Shown in pieces: positions 47,102 through 55,501 of a stretch of 64,000 nucleotides of DNA. A program made the position numbers and the translations under genes. Location of the stretch: positions 1,086,314-1,150,313 of the forward strand of contig NZ_QCXS01000003.1 of the NCBI RefSeq assembly GCF_003260015.1, in the 5' to 3' direction. Position 1 is the first letter of the stretch; each line of letters opens with the position of its first letter. The notes beneath the pieces were generated by a model. The model was not told the origin of the DNA and made no database searches. It was given only the letters and a program-made list of their open reading frames with translations. Origin of the DNA: Nakamurella deserti. Lineage in GTDB: Bacteria > Actinomycetota > Actinomycetes > Mycobacteriales > Nakamurellaceae.

Positions 47102-47961
47102 CCAGGCTCGCAGTGCACAAGACCTACAAGCTCTTCATCGGCGGTGCCTTCCCCCGCAGCGAGTCCGGCCGGGTGTACGCGGTGAGCACCAGGAAAGGAT
47201 CGTTCGTGGCCAACGCCGCCAAGGCCTCCCGCAAGGACGCCCGGGACGCCGTCCGGGCCGCCCGCGGTGCGGTGCAGAAGTGGTCCGCAGCGACGGCCTA
47301 CAACCGTGGGCAGATCCTGTACCGGATCGCCGAGCTGCTCGAGGGCCGCCGCGACCAGTTCGTCCGGGAGATCACCGATCTGGAGGGCGGGTCCGTCGCC
47401 GCGGCCAACGCCCAGGTCGACCGGGCGATCGACCTGTGGGTCTGGTACGCCGGGTGGTGCGACAAGTACGTGCAGGTCAGCGGCCACGCCAACCCGGTGG
47501 CCGGTCCGTACTTCAACCTGTCGGTGCCGGAGCCGACGGGCGTGGTGGCCGTCATCGCGCCGCAGGGTCCGGTCGACACCCTGGTCGGGCTGGTGAGCAC
47601 CGTGGCACCGGTCATCCTGAGCGGCAACACGGTCGTCGTGGTGGCCAACGAGCACGCGCCGCTGTCGGCGATCAGCCTCAGCGAGGTGCTCGCGACCAGC
47701 GACCTGCCGGCCGGCGTGGTCAACGTCCTCACCGGTTCGCCGGCCGAGCTGTCGCCGTGGCTGGTCGGTCACGCGGACGTCAACGCCGTCGACCTCACCG
47801 GGGCCGGTGCGCTGGACTGGACGGCCCTGGAGACCACCGCGGCCGACACTCTCAAGCGGGTGCTGCGCCCGACGCCGGACAGCACCGCGCCGGCCGATCT
47901 GGCCCGCATCACGGTGTTCACCGAGACCAAGACCGTCTGGCACACCAAGGCGCTCATCTGA
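47098..47961 (+). CDS. Half-length aldehyde dehydrogenase homologue lacking the catalytic cysteine
   Basis: A 287-residue protein that matches only the N-terminal NAD-binding part of aldehyde dehydrogenases: YKLFIGGAFPRSESGR, WSAATAYNRGQILYRIAELLEGRR, then PEPTGVVAVIAPQGPVDTLVGL and LPAGVVNVLTG. The sequence ends soon after VDLTGAGALDW; the ELGG glutamate, the GQxC cysteine and the C-terminal domain are absent. It is not a simple truncation of the upstream gene because the frame is intact, with its own C-terminus (ETKTVWHTKALI) and a 4-base start/stop overlap. Likely a non-catalytic partner or scaffold of the full-length enzyme; similar pairs beside deoC occur, as I recall, in other actinomycetes. 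Confidence 0.85.
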   Translation: MTRLAVHKTYKLFIGGAFPRSESGRVYAVSTRKGSFVANAAKASRKDARDAVRAARGAVQKWSAATAYNRGQILYRIAELLEGRRDQFVREITDLEGGSVAAANAQVDRAIDLWVWYAGWCDKYVQVSGHANPVAGPYFNLSVPEPTGVVAVIAPQGPVDTLVGLVSTVAPVILSGNTVVVVANEHAPLSAISLSEVLATSDLPAGVVNVLTGSPAELSPWLVGHADVNAVDLTGAGALDWTALETTAADTLKRVLRPTPDSTAPADLARITVFTETKTVWHTKALI

Positions 47962-48010
47962 GCGTCGCACCGGATCGCGGGCGGGCGGCGTCGACCCCCG
48001 CGCGGCAGCA

Positions 48011-48026
48011 CTGCTCAGGTGAGCAG
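48011..48026. promoter_or_regulatory. TGCTCA-N2-TGAGCA operator upstream of catabolic operon 2
   Basis: CTGCTCAGGTGAGCAG: perfect 7-base arms around GG, 133 bases before the operon 2 start and 50 bases after operon 1. It shares the TGCTCA/TGAGCA core and 2-base spacing with the site at 42384. Confidence 0.65.
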
Positions 48027-48084
48027 CGCGCACCCGCAGTTGCGCACACTTGTTGATCGTGTTGACGCCGCCCACGGCCCGGCC

Positions 48085-48130
48085 TTGACTGGGTTCAACG
48101 ACATTTGCTTACTCCGTGAGCATCTGTTCA
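48085..48130 (+). promoter_or_regulatory. Possible promoter with degenerate operator half-sites, operon 2
   Basis: TTGACT (48085-48090) could be a -35; 17 bases later CTTACT (48108-48113) is a weak -10. Over the -10 lie TGCTTA (48106-48111), TGAGCA (48117-48122) and TGTTCA (48125-48130), variants of the TGCTCA half-site, so a regulator bound here would block RNA polymerase. Confidence 0.4.
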
Positions 48131-48158
48131 CCTCCTCACCGATGAAGTTCAGGACGGT

Positions 48159-49202
48159 ATGCTCGCTCTCGAATTCCACGCGCCGTCGACCCTGACGCTG
48201 GCCGACGTCGCCGCTCCGGCGGCCGGACCCGGCGAGATCGTCGTCGACGTCGTCCTCGCCGGCATCTGCGGCACCGATCTGAAGATGGCCCGCGGCGAAC
48301 ACCGACTCTTCCCGGCCGGCACGGTGCGCGTCCCCGGTCACGAGTTCGTCGGACGGGTCCGCGAGAACCGTTCGGACGCCGCTCATCTCACCCCCGGCAC
48401 GCTAGTCGCGGTGGCACCCAACATCGGCTGCGGCCACTGTGTGGCCTGCCGCGGCGGCCGCAGCAACCTGTGCGTGGACTACGCGGCGACCGGGCTCACC
48501 ATCGACGGCGGGTTCGCGGAGTCCGTGCGGCTCCCGCGACGCGCCGTCGAACAGGGCAACGTCATCCCGGTACCGGACGGCCTCGACCCCGAGGTCGCCG
48601 TCCTCACGGAGCCGCTGGCCGCGGTCCTGCGTGGCGTCACGGCCCTGGAGCTCGGCCCGGCCGACTCGCTGCTCGTCCACGGCGCGGGCCCGATCGGTCT
48701 GCTCGCGGTGATCCTCGCCAAGCAGCTCGGTGTCCGGCGGATCATCGTCAGCCAGACCTCGGCCGCGCGCCGCGCGCTCGCCGCCCGCTTCGGGGCGGAC
48801 GTGACCGTCGACCCGCGGGCCGAGGACCTGCCCGCCCGGGTGCTCGCCGAGACCGACGGACACGGCGCCGACTGCACACTCGTGGCGGCGCCGGTGCCGG
48901 CGTTGTTCGCCGAGAGCCTGCGCACCGCCGCCCTGGGTGGCCGGGTCAACTTCTTCGCCGGTCTCCCCAGCGGCCGCGGCGAGCTGCCGCTGGACGCGAA
49001 CCTGGTGCACTACAAGGAACTCCGCGTCACCGGCTCGACCGCGAACACGACGCAGGACTGCGTGGAGGCGCTCGCCGTGCTGGCCCGGCACGCCGACGCG
49101 TACCGGCCGCTGGTCACCCACCGGTTCGGACTGTCCGACATCACCGAGGCCTTCCGGGTGTCGGCCGCCGGCGACGCACTGAAAGTGGTGGTGGCACCGT
49201 GA
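48159..49202 (+). CDS. Zinc-dependent alcohol/polyol dehydrogenase (MDR), second of the island
   Basis: A 347-residue medium-chain dehydrogenase. The catalytic zinc residues are in GICGTDLKM and PGHEFVGRV; the structural site is CGHCVACRGGRSNLC. The coenzyme loop is VHGAGPIGLLAVILAK. It opens MLALEFHAP and ends LKVVVAP, typical of threonine/sorbitol dehydrogenase-like enzymes. It differs clearly from the operon 1 dehydrogenase, so the two probably act on different intermediates. First gene of operon 2; its stop overlaps the kinase start by 4 bases. AGGA lies 4 bases before the ATG. Confidence 0.87.
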   Translation: MLALEFHAPSTLTLADVAAPAAGPGEIVVDVVLAGICGTDLKMARGEHRLFPAGTVRVPGHEFVGRVRENRSDAAHLTPGTLVAVAPNIGCGHCVACRGGRSNLCVDYAATGLTIDGGFAESVRLPRRAVEQGNVIPVPDGLDPEVAVLTEPLAAVLRGVTALELGPADSLLVHGAGPIGLLAVILAKQLGVRRIIVSQTSAARRALAARFGADVTVDPRAEDLPARVLAETDGHGADCTLVAAPVPALFAESLRTAALGGRVNFFAGLPSGRGELPLDANLVHYKELRVTGSTANTTQDCVEALAVLARHADAYRPLVTHRFGLSDITEAFRVSAAGDALKVVVAP

Positions 49203-50743
49203 CCGGACCCGTCTTCGTCGCCTGCGACATGGGCACCACCCTGATCAAGGCGGCCGTCATCGATCTCGACGGGCAGATCGTCGCCGGCGCCTCGGTCGAG
49301 TCGACGCTGGACACCCCGCGACCGGGGGTCGTCGAGCAGGACCTGCTCGCCATCGAACGGCAGGCCCACACGGCGATCCGCCGCGCCGTCACCGCATCGC
49401 AGCGTGCCTCCGACATCGCCGGCGTGTCGTTCTCCAGCCAGATGGCCGGGATCGGTGCCGTGGGCGCCGATTTCGACCCGGTGGCACCGTTCGACTCCTG
49501 GCTGGACTCGCGCTGCGGCACCGACATCTACGACATGGCACCGCATGCCGCCCGGATCACCGGCATCTCCGGCGGACCGCCGACGTACTCGCACGGCCCG
49601 AAGGAGCGGTGGCTCAAGCGGAACCGGCCCGAGGTGTACGACAGGACCGCGGCGTTCCAGGTTCCCGGACCGTTCGTCGCCGCGCGGCTCGCCGGTCTGG
49701 GCGTCGCCGACGCCTACATCGACACGTCCAACCTGTGCTTCTCCAACCTCGCCGACGCCCGGAACGCGGCCTGGTCACCGGAACTCATCGCGCTCTTCGG
49801 CCTGGACGCCGACCGGCTGCCCCGCATCGTGGATCCGCTGGACATCATCGGGTCGGTCACGCCGGCGGCCGCGGCCGCCACCGGCATCCCGGTGGGGGTG
49901 CCGATCGCCGCGGGCGGTGGCGACCAGATCGTCGCCTGCCTGGGGGCCGGCCTGGTCACACCGGGTCAGGCGTCGGACTCCGCCGGCACCGCGAGCCTGT
50001 TCACGATGTGCATCGACCGCTGGGCGCCCGACGTCGAGCGGATGTCCATGGTGACCTCGCGCTCGATCGTGCCCGGTGGGTTCCTGTCGTTCTCCTACAT
50101 CAACGGCGGCGGGATGGGACCGGAGTGGGTGCGGCAGCGCATCGTCGGTGATCCCGCGCCGGCCGACGAGGCGTTCGCCACCCTGGAGCGGATGGCGTCG
50201 GAGGTGTCCGTCGGCTCCGGCGGGCTGCTGTGGCTGCCGCACTTCCAGGGCGGGGTGCTGCCGGCCAAGCCGTATCTGCGCAGCGGCTGGGTCGGCACCA
50301 CGGCCGGCCACACCCGCGCCCATCTGTACCGGTCCGTGCTGGAGGGCATCGCCTTCCAGTACGCCGCCTGGGCCGACCGCGCCCCGTCCATCATCGGGCG
50401 GCGCCTCACCGAGGTCCGCGCCATGGGCGGCGGGTCCAAGTCGGACCTGTGGATCTCCATCAAGGCCGACGTCCTGGGCGTTCCGTTCGTCAAGATGCCC
50501 AAGGCCGAGTGCGCCCTGCTGGGCAACGCGCTCATCGCCGCCACCGCCACCGGTCACATCACCGACATCGCCGAGCGGGCCGCGGCCTGGCACACGCTGC
50601 CCGAGCCGGTGCTGCCCGACGCGGGGCGCTCCCACCGCTACGCCGAACTGCGCGAGATCTTCGACCTGCTCAGCGACCAGGTCGATCCCGTCTTCCGCCG
50701 CCTGCAGGCCTTCTCCGAATCCGAGGATCCGGCCCTGCCGTGA
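49199..50743 (+). CDS. FGGY-family carbohydrate kinase
   Basis: A 514-residue sugar kinase of the xylulokinase/glycerol kinase fold. The N-terminal phosphate motif is CDMGTTLIKAAVIDLDG, and GVVEQDLL follows. In the C-terminal domain the ATP-site motifs AGGGDQIVACLGAGLV and VRAMGGGSKSDLWISIKADVLGVPF are clear, as is CALLGNALIAATATG. The substrate is a sugar or polyol imported by the adjacent ABC system; the sequence does not tell which. The GTG at 49199 overlaps the dehydrogenase stop (GTGA). Confidence 0.9.
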   Translation: MTGPVFVACDMGTTLIKAAVIDLDGQIVAGASVESTLDTPRPGVVEQDLLAIERQAHTAIRRAVTASQRASDIAGVSFSSQMAGIGAVGADFDPVAPFDSWLDSRCGTDIYDMAPHAARITGISGGPPTYSHGPKERWLKRNRPEVYDRTAAFQVPGPFVAARLAGLGVADAYIDTSNLCFSNLADARNAAWSPELIALFGLDADRLPRIVDPLDIIGSVTPAAAAATGIPVGVPIAAGGGDQIVACLGAGLVTPGQASDSAGTASLFTMCIDRWAPDVERMSMVTSRSIVPGGFLSFSYINGGGMGPEWVRQRIVGDPAPADEAFATLERMASEVSVGSGGLLWLPHFQGGVLPAKPYLRSGWVGTTAGHTRAHLYRSVLEGIAFQYAAWADRAPSIIGRRLTEVRAMGGGSKSDLWISIKADVLGVPFVKMPKAECALLGNALIAATATGHITDIAERAAAWHTLPEPVLPDAGRSHRYAELREIFDLLSDQVDPVFRRLQAFSESEDPALP

Positions 50744-50832
50744 CGGCCGGACCCGACCCACACCGCACTGCCCACCGCTTCCCCGCATCCGCGCTTCCAC
50801 CTGCTCCCCCACGACCCAGAAGAGAGATCACG

Positions 50833-51810
50833 ATGGCCACAGCTGTCCGTCCCGTCCGCACCCGGCTCCTGTTCCCCACCGTCGCCCTGGGGCTCCTCCT
50901 CACCGCGACGGCCTGCGGGTCCGGTGACGCCCCTGCCGCCTCCGGGTCCTCCGGCGGCGGTGGCGGTGAAGGCCTCAAGATCGGCGTCACCGTCTCCAAC
51001 AGCACCAACCCGTTCTTCGTCCTGGAGTCCAACACCGTCATCGCGGCGGGCAAGGCCCTCGGCGCCGAGGTCCTCTCGCAGGAGGCCCAGGAGGACGTCA
51101 CCGTCCAGTCCAACCAGATCGACCAGTTCATCACCTCCGGCGTCGACTTCATCGTCATCGACCCGGTCGACTCCGACGCCGTCGGTCCGGCCGTCAAGCG
51201 GGCCATCGACGCCGGCATCCCGGTGGTCGGCATCGACTCGGTGACCAAGAACGCCAGCGCCTCGGTGACCACCAACAACGTCCAGGCGGGCGAGGTCTCG
51301 TGCGAGTCGCTGGCCAAGCAGATCAACGGCAAGGGCGACATCGCCATCCTCGACGGAACGCCGATCTCGGCCGTCTCCGACCGGGTCACCGGCTGCAAGA
51401 AGACCCTGGAGAACTACCCGGACATCACCATCGTCGCCGAGCAGCGGGGTGACAACAGCCGCGACAAGGCGCTGCCGGTCGCGACCGACATCCTGACGGC
51501 GAACCCGAACATCGTGGCGATGTTCGCGATCAACGACCCGACCGCCGCCGGGGTTGAGCTGGCCGCCAAGCAGAAGAACATGCAGATCATCATCACCTCG
51601 GTCGACGGCGCCAAGGCCGCCGTGGACACGATCACCTCCGGGGGCATGATCACCGCCACCGCCGCCCAGGACCCGGTCGCGCTGGCCAACAAGGGCGTGG
51701 AGATCGGCAACGCCCTGCACAAGGGCGAGAAGCCGGCCGAGACGCTCATCGAGCTCCCCACCACGCTCGTCGACAAGGCGACCGCCGCCGACTACACCCC
51801 CTGGGGATGA
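50833..51810 (+). CDS. Sugar ABC transporter substrate-binding lipoprotein (RbsB-like)
   Basis: A 325-residue periplasmic-type binding protein of the ribose/galactose class. The signal peptide (about 1-27) ends at a lipobox, TATAC, followed by a Gly/Ser-rich linker. The mature domain has KIGVTVSNSTNPFFV, FITSGVDFIVIDPVDSDA, AIDAGIPVVGIDS and AMFAINDPTAAGVELA, all typical of family 1 sugar binders. An AGAGA ribosome site precedes the ATG. It delivers the substrate to the ATPase-permease pair encoded next; no clear motif reveals the ligand. Confidence 0.92.
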   Translation: MATAVRPVRTRLLFPTVALGLLLTATACGSGDAPAASGSSGGGGGEGLKIGVTVSNSTNPFFVLESNTVIAAGKALGAEVLSQEAQEDVTVQSNQIDQFITSGVDFIVIDPVDSDAVGPAVKRAIDAGIPVVGIDSVTKNASASVTTNNVQAGEVSCESLAKQINGKGDIAILDGTPISAVSDRVTGCKKTLENYPDITIVAEQRGDNSRDKALPVATDILTANPNIVAMFAINDPTAAGVELAAKQKNMQIIITSVDGAKAAVDTITSGGMITATAAQDPVALANKGVEIGNALHKGEKPAETLIELPTTLVDKATAADYTPWG

Positions 51811-51814
51811 TCCG

Positions 51815-53362
51815 ATGACGGCAGCACACGCACGGCCGGTGGTCCGCCTGCGCGGGATCGTCAAGCGGTTCGCCGGGGTCACCGTCGTCGACGGCGTCGA
51901 TCTGGATCTCTTCGCCGGCCAGGTCCACGTCCTGGCCGGCGAGAACGGGGCCGGCAAGTCCACCCTGATGAAGATCCTCGCCGGGATCCACGCGCCCGAC
52001 GCCGGCACCATCGAGGTCGACGGTGAACAGCGCACGCTCGACGTCCGCACGGCCAAGGACGCCGGCATCGCGATCGTGCACCAGGAGCTGCTGATCGCGC
52101 CCAACCTCTCGGTGGCCGACAACCTCGCGATGGGCCGGGAGTACCGGACCGGGGTCGCCATGCTCGACCGCAGGGCGACCCGGGCCCGGGCCCGCGAGCA
52201 GCTCGACCGGGTGGGCGCGACCTTCTCCGAGCAGACCCGGGCCGACCGGCTCAGCACCGGGCAGCAGCAGCTCATCGAAATCGCCCGCTCGCTCGCCAGC
52301 GACCCCAAGGTGCTGATCTTCGACGAGCCGACGGCGGCCCTGTCGGCCCGGGAGGTCGCGAACCTGTTCGCGATCGTCCACGAGCTGCGGCGGCGGGGGA
52401 CCGCGATCGTCTACATCACCCACCGGATGGACGAGATCGAGCAGCTCGCCGACGTCGTCACCGTCCTGCGGGACGGGAAGTTCGTCGAGACGCTGCCGAT
52501 CGCCGAGGCACCGCCGGAGGTCATCGTCAACCGGATGGTGGGCCGGTCCATCGAGGCGCTGTTCACCGGCGACCGGCCCACGGCGGGCCGGGTGATGCTG
52601 CAGGTGGAGGGCATCGGCGACGGCCGGTCCATCGGCCCGGTCGACCTCACGGTGCGTTCGGGGGAGATCGTCGGCATCGCCGGCCTGGTCGGCTCGGGAC
52701 GCTCGGAGTTCGCCCGTCTCGTCTTCGGGGCCGACCGGCCGGCGACCGGGACCGTCGAGGTCGACGGTGCGCGCTTCCGCGCGTCCTCGCCGCGGGCGGC
52801 CATGCGGGCCGGCGTCGCGCTGGTCCCCGAGAGCCGCAAGGAGCAGGGCCTGGTGCTCGGCCAGAGTGTCGCCGCCAACATCGTGATGGCCAGCTTCGGG
52901 CGGGTGTCGACGGGCGGCGTCGTCCGGGGCGCGTCGGTCCGGCGCGCCGCCGACACCGAACGCGGGCAGATGGGCATCCGTTCGCCCCGCGGGCAGAAGG
53001 TCCGCCGGCTGTCGGGCGGCAACCAGCAGAAGGTGCTGCTCTCCAAGTGGCTGCGGACCCAGCCGAAGGTGCTGATCCTCGACGAGCCCACCCGGGGGGT
53101 GGACGTCGGCGCCAAGGCCGACATCTACCGGATCATCAACGACGCCGCCGCCCAGGGGATGGCCATCGTCGTCATCTCCTCCGAACTGCCCGAACTGCTC
53201 GGCCTCGCCGACCGGGTCGTCGTGATGCGGCAGGGCCGCTTCGTGGCCGACCTGCCCAACGACCACCTCACCGAGGAGACGGTCATGGAACACGCCTTCG
53301 GGCTGGCCGGGACCGACCGTCCGTCCACCGCAGCACTGCAGGAGAAAGAGGCTCAGGTATGA
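51815..53362 (+). CDS. Sugar ABC transporter ATP-binding protein (RbsA-like, two NBDs)
   Basis: A 515-residue double ATPase. The first nucleotide-binding domain has Walker A GENGAGKSTLMKIL, signature LSTGQQQLIEIA and Walker B LIFDEPTAALS. The second has the degenerate Walker A GLVGSGRSEFARL usual in RbsA/MglA, signature LSGGNQQKVLL and Walker B LILDEPTRGVD. It powers import with the permease encoded immediately downstream, with which it overlaps by 4 bases. It begins 4 bases after the binding-protein gene. Confidence 0.95.
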   Translation: MTAAHARPVVRLRGIVKRFAGVTVVDGVDLDLFAGQVHVLAGENGAGKSTLMKILAGIHAPDAGTIEVDGEQRTLDVRTAKDAGIAIVHQELLIAPNLSVADNLAMGREYRTGVAMLDRRATRARAREQLDRVGATFSEQTRADRLSTGQQQLIEIARSLASDPKVLIFDEPTAALSAREVANLFAIVHELRRRGTAIVYITHRMDEIEQLADVVTVLRDGKFVETLPIAEAPPEVIVNRMVGRSIEALFTGDRPTAGRVMLQVEGIGDGRSIGPVDLTVRSGEIVGIAGLVGSGRSEFARLVFGADRPATGTVEVDGARFRASSPRAAMRAGVALVPESRKEQGLVLGQSVAANIVMASFGRVSTGGVVRGASVRRAADTERGQMGIRSPRGQKVRRLSGGNQQKVLLSKWLRTQPKVLILDEPTRGVDVGAKADIYRIINDAAAQGMAIVVISSELPELLGLADRVVVMRQGRFVADLPNDHLTEETVMEHAFGLAGTDRPSTAALQEKEAQV

Positions 53363-54363
53363 GCACCGCCACCACACCGGCGACGGGCGTACAGCCCGAC
53401 CAGGACCGGCGCCACGGCGCGGTCAAGCAGTTCTTCGACCGCAGCGACCAGCTGGGCGTGGGCATCGCGCTGCTGCTCATCATCGCCCTGATGGCGGTGA
53501 TCGCGCCCTACTTCTGGAGTGTGAACAACCTCCTCGAGGTCATGCGCCAGGTGTCCGCGATCGCCATCCTGGCCGCCGGTGGCACCTTCGTGATCCTCAC
53601 CGCGGGCATCGACCTGTCGGTCGGGTCGGCGCTCGGCGTGTGCGCGATGGTCGCCATCGTCCTGAGTGACAACTCGTTCCCCGCCGTGGTGTCGATCCTG
53701 TGCGCGCTGGCGGCGGGTGCGGTGATCGGTGCGGTCAACGGTGTCTTCATCGCCCGCTTCGCCCTGCCCGCGTTCATCGTCACGCTGGCCGCGCTGACCT
53801 ATCTGCGCGGTGTGGTCTACGTCGGCACCGGGGGCACCACGCTGATCCCGGACCAGGTCGGCTACGACTGGATCGGCCAGGGCAACATCCTCGGCGTCCC
53901 GGTGGCGGTGCTCGTCATGCTGGCCGTGTTCGTCGGCGGCTGGTTCCTGCTGAACCGCACGGTGTTCGGCCGCCAGGTGCTGGCCATCGGCGGCAACGCC
54001 GAGGCGGCCCGGCTGAGCGGCATCCCGGTCCGCAAGGTCGTGCTGTGGACCTACGTCATCTCCGGTCTCTGCGCCGGCATCGCCGGTCTCATCGTCGCCT
54101 CCCGGTTGGAGAGCGCGGTGCCCGACCTGGGGTCCGGCTACGAGCTCAACGCCATCGCCGCCATCGTGCTGGGCGGGACGTCGCTGATGGGCGGCCGCGG
54201 ATCGCTCGTGGGCACGCTGATCGGCGCCCTGTTCATCGCGGTACTGTCCAACGGCATGACGCTGATGAACGTGAAGTCGTTCTACCAGCAGATCATCATG
54301 GGTGTGGTCATCCTGCTCGCCGTGCTGATCGACCGCCTCCGCCGGGGTCAGACGGCGGATTGA
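53359..54363 (+). CDS. Sugar ABC transporter permease (RbsC-like)
   Basis: A 334-residue membrane protein with about nine to ten helices. The family motifs AILAAGGTFVILTAGIDLSVGS and, in the coupling region, GRQVLAIGGNAEAARLSGIPV, NAIAAIVLGGTSLMGGRGSLVGTLIGA mark it as an RbsC/AraH-type (BPD_transp_2) permease. One permease gene suggests a homodimer. The ATG at 53359 overlaps the ATPase stop. It ends 94 bases before the chosen start of the second SorC-type regulator. Confidence 0.95.
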   Translation: MSTATTPATGVQPDQDRRHGAVKQFFDRSDQLGVGIALLLIIALMAVIAPYFWSVNNLLEVMRQVSAIAILAAGGTFVILTAGIDLSVGSALGVCAMVAIVLSDNSFPAVVSILCALAAGAVIGAVNGVFIARFALPAFIVTLAALTYLRGVVYVGTGGTTLIPDQVGYDWIGQGNILGVPVAVLVMLAVFVGGWFLLNRTVFGRQVLAIGGNAEAARLSGIPVRKVVLWTYVISGLCAGIAGLIVASRLESAVPDLGSGYELNAIAAIVLGGTSLMGGRGSLVGTLIGALFIAVLSNGMTLMNVKSFYQQIIMGVVILLAVLIDRLRRGQTAD

Positions 54364-54457
54364 TGCCCCGGCACCCGCGCGGCGTCCGCCGGACACCAGA
54401 CATCCCGGACTGATGGGCGCGCTCACGTCCACGGGTTCCGGAGCCGGGAAGACCACC

Positions 54458-55414
54458 ATGGACGACCGCCTGACCGTTCGCTCGGCCTACTTGTACTACC
54501 GCCTGGGACTCACCCAGGCCGAGGTGGCCGACCGGCTCGGGATCAGCAGGGTGAAGGTCGGCCGGCTGCTCGCGTCCGCCTTGCACCGCGGCATCGTCAG
54601 CATCGACATCCGCCACCCCCAGGTGCGGCTCACCGAGCTGGAGGTCGCGCTCGAGAGCCGGTTCGACCTGAAGGAGGCGGTGGTCGCCGCCTCCTTCGCC
54701 GGCACCGGACCCGGCGAGGACCCGTTGCGGCTGCTGGCCGTGGCGTCGGCGGGCGCCCGGCACCTGGAGTCGCTGGAGCTGACCCGCGAGTCGGTGGCGC
54801 TGGGCTGGGGCACCACGATGCAGGCGGTGTCGATGGCGTTGCGCGACGGCTGGGCCCGTGACGTCGAGCTGTTCCAGCTCAACGGTGCCGTCCCGATCAG
54901 CAGTTACGCCACCGGCGCGGTGGAGACGATGCACCGCTTCGGCGAACGCGGCCGGGGGCGGGCGCACCTGCTCCAGGTGCCCGCGATCGTCGGGCGGGTG
55001 TCGGTGCGGCGTGCCCTGGAGAGCGAGCCCACGATCCGGGCCACCCTGCGCGGCGCCCGGGAGGCGCCGGTGGCCATGTTCTCCCTCGGCCGGCTGCAGA
55101 CGGAGTCGGTCCTCGTGTCGTCGGGCTACATCGACGAGGCGGATGTGCGGCGGTTGCGCGACGGCGGAGCGGTCGGCGACGTGATCTCCCGGTTCATCAC
55201 CGCGGACGGCAGCGTCGCCGACGTGGAGCTCGACGACCGCACCATGGGCCTGGATCTCGCGGCCCTGGGCACCCGCGACGTGTCCATCGGCATCGCGGCG
55301 GGTGCGGCCAAGGCCGCCGTCGCGCGCGCCGCGCTGGCCGGCGGCTACCTCACGACGCTCATCGTCGACGACTCACTCGCCACCGCGTTGCTCGCCGGCC
55401 CGACGGCCGACTGA
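54458..55414 (+). CDS. SorC-family (sugar-binding) transcriptional regulator 2
   Basis: A 318-residue regulator with the HTH opening VRSAYLYYRLGLTQAEVADRLGISRVKVGRLL and the SorC effector domain (VALGWGTTMQAVSMAL, LFQLNGAVP, LRDGGAVGDVISRFITADG). It is the same length as regulator 1 and resembles it over the whole protein. The ATG at 54458 aligns with the start of regulator 1 and has GGGAAG upstream; the ATG at 54413 would add 15 residues and has no ribosome site. Last gene of operon 2. Two paralogous regulators at one locus probably read different intermediates or split repressor and activator roles. Confidence 0.9.
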   Translation: MDDRLTVRSAYLYYRLGLTQAEVADRLGISRVKVGRLLASALHRGIVSIDIRHPQVRLTELEVALESRFDLKEAVVAASFAGTGPGEDPLRLLAVASAGARHLESLELTRESVALGWGTTMQAVSMALRDGWARDVELFQLNGAVPISSYATGAVETMHRFGERGRGRAHLLQVPAIVGRVSVRRALESEPTIRATLRGAREAPVAMFSLGRLQTESVLVSSGYIDEADVRRLRDGGAVGDVISRFITADGSVADVELDDRTMGLDLAALGTRDVSIGIAAGAAKAAVARAALAGGYLTTLIVDDSLATALLAGPTAD

Positions 55415-55461
55415 CCGGGGTCGAGCCCGTCGCCGGCCCGACGGCCGACCGACCGGGGTCG
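55393..55461. repeat. 31-bp direct repeat at the 3' end of SorC regulator 2
   Basis: 31 bases (55393-55423) recur at 55431-55461 with one difference, at a period of 38. The first copy includes the TGA stop codon of the regulator; the second has CGA there. A small duplication of the gene's tail. Confidence 0.75.
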
Positions 55462-55501
55462 GTCCGCGAGGGCGTACCCGATCTGACGTCCGGACCTGCG
55501 G

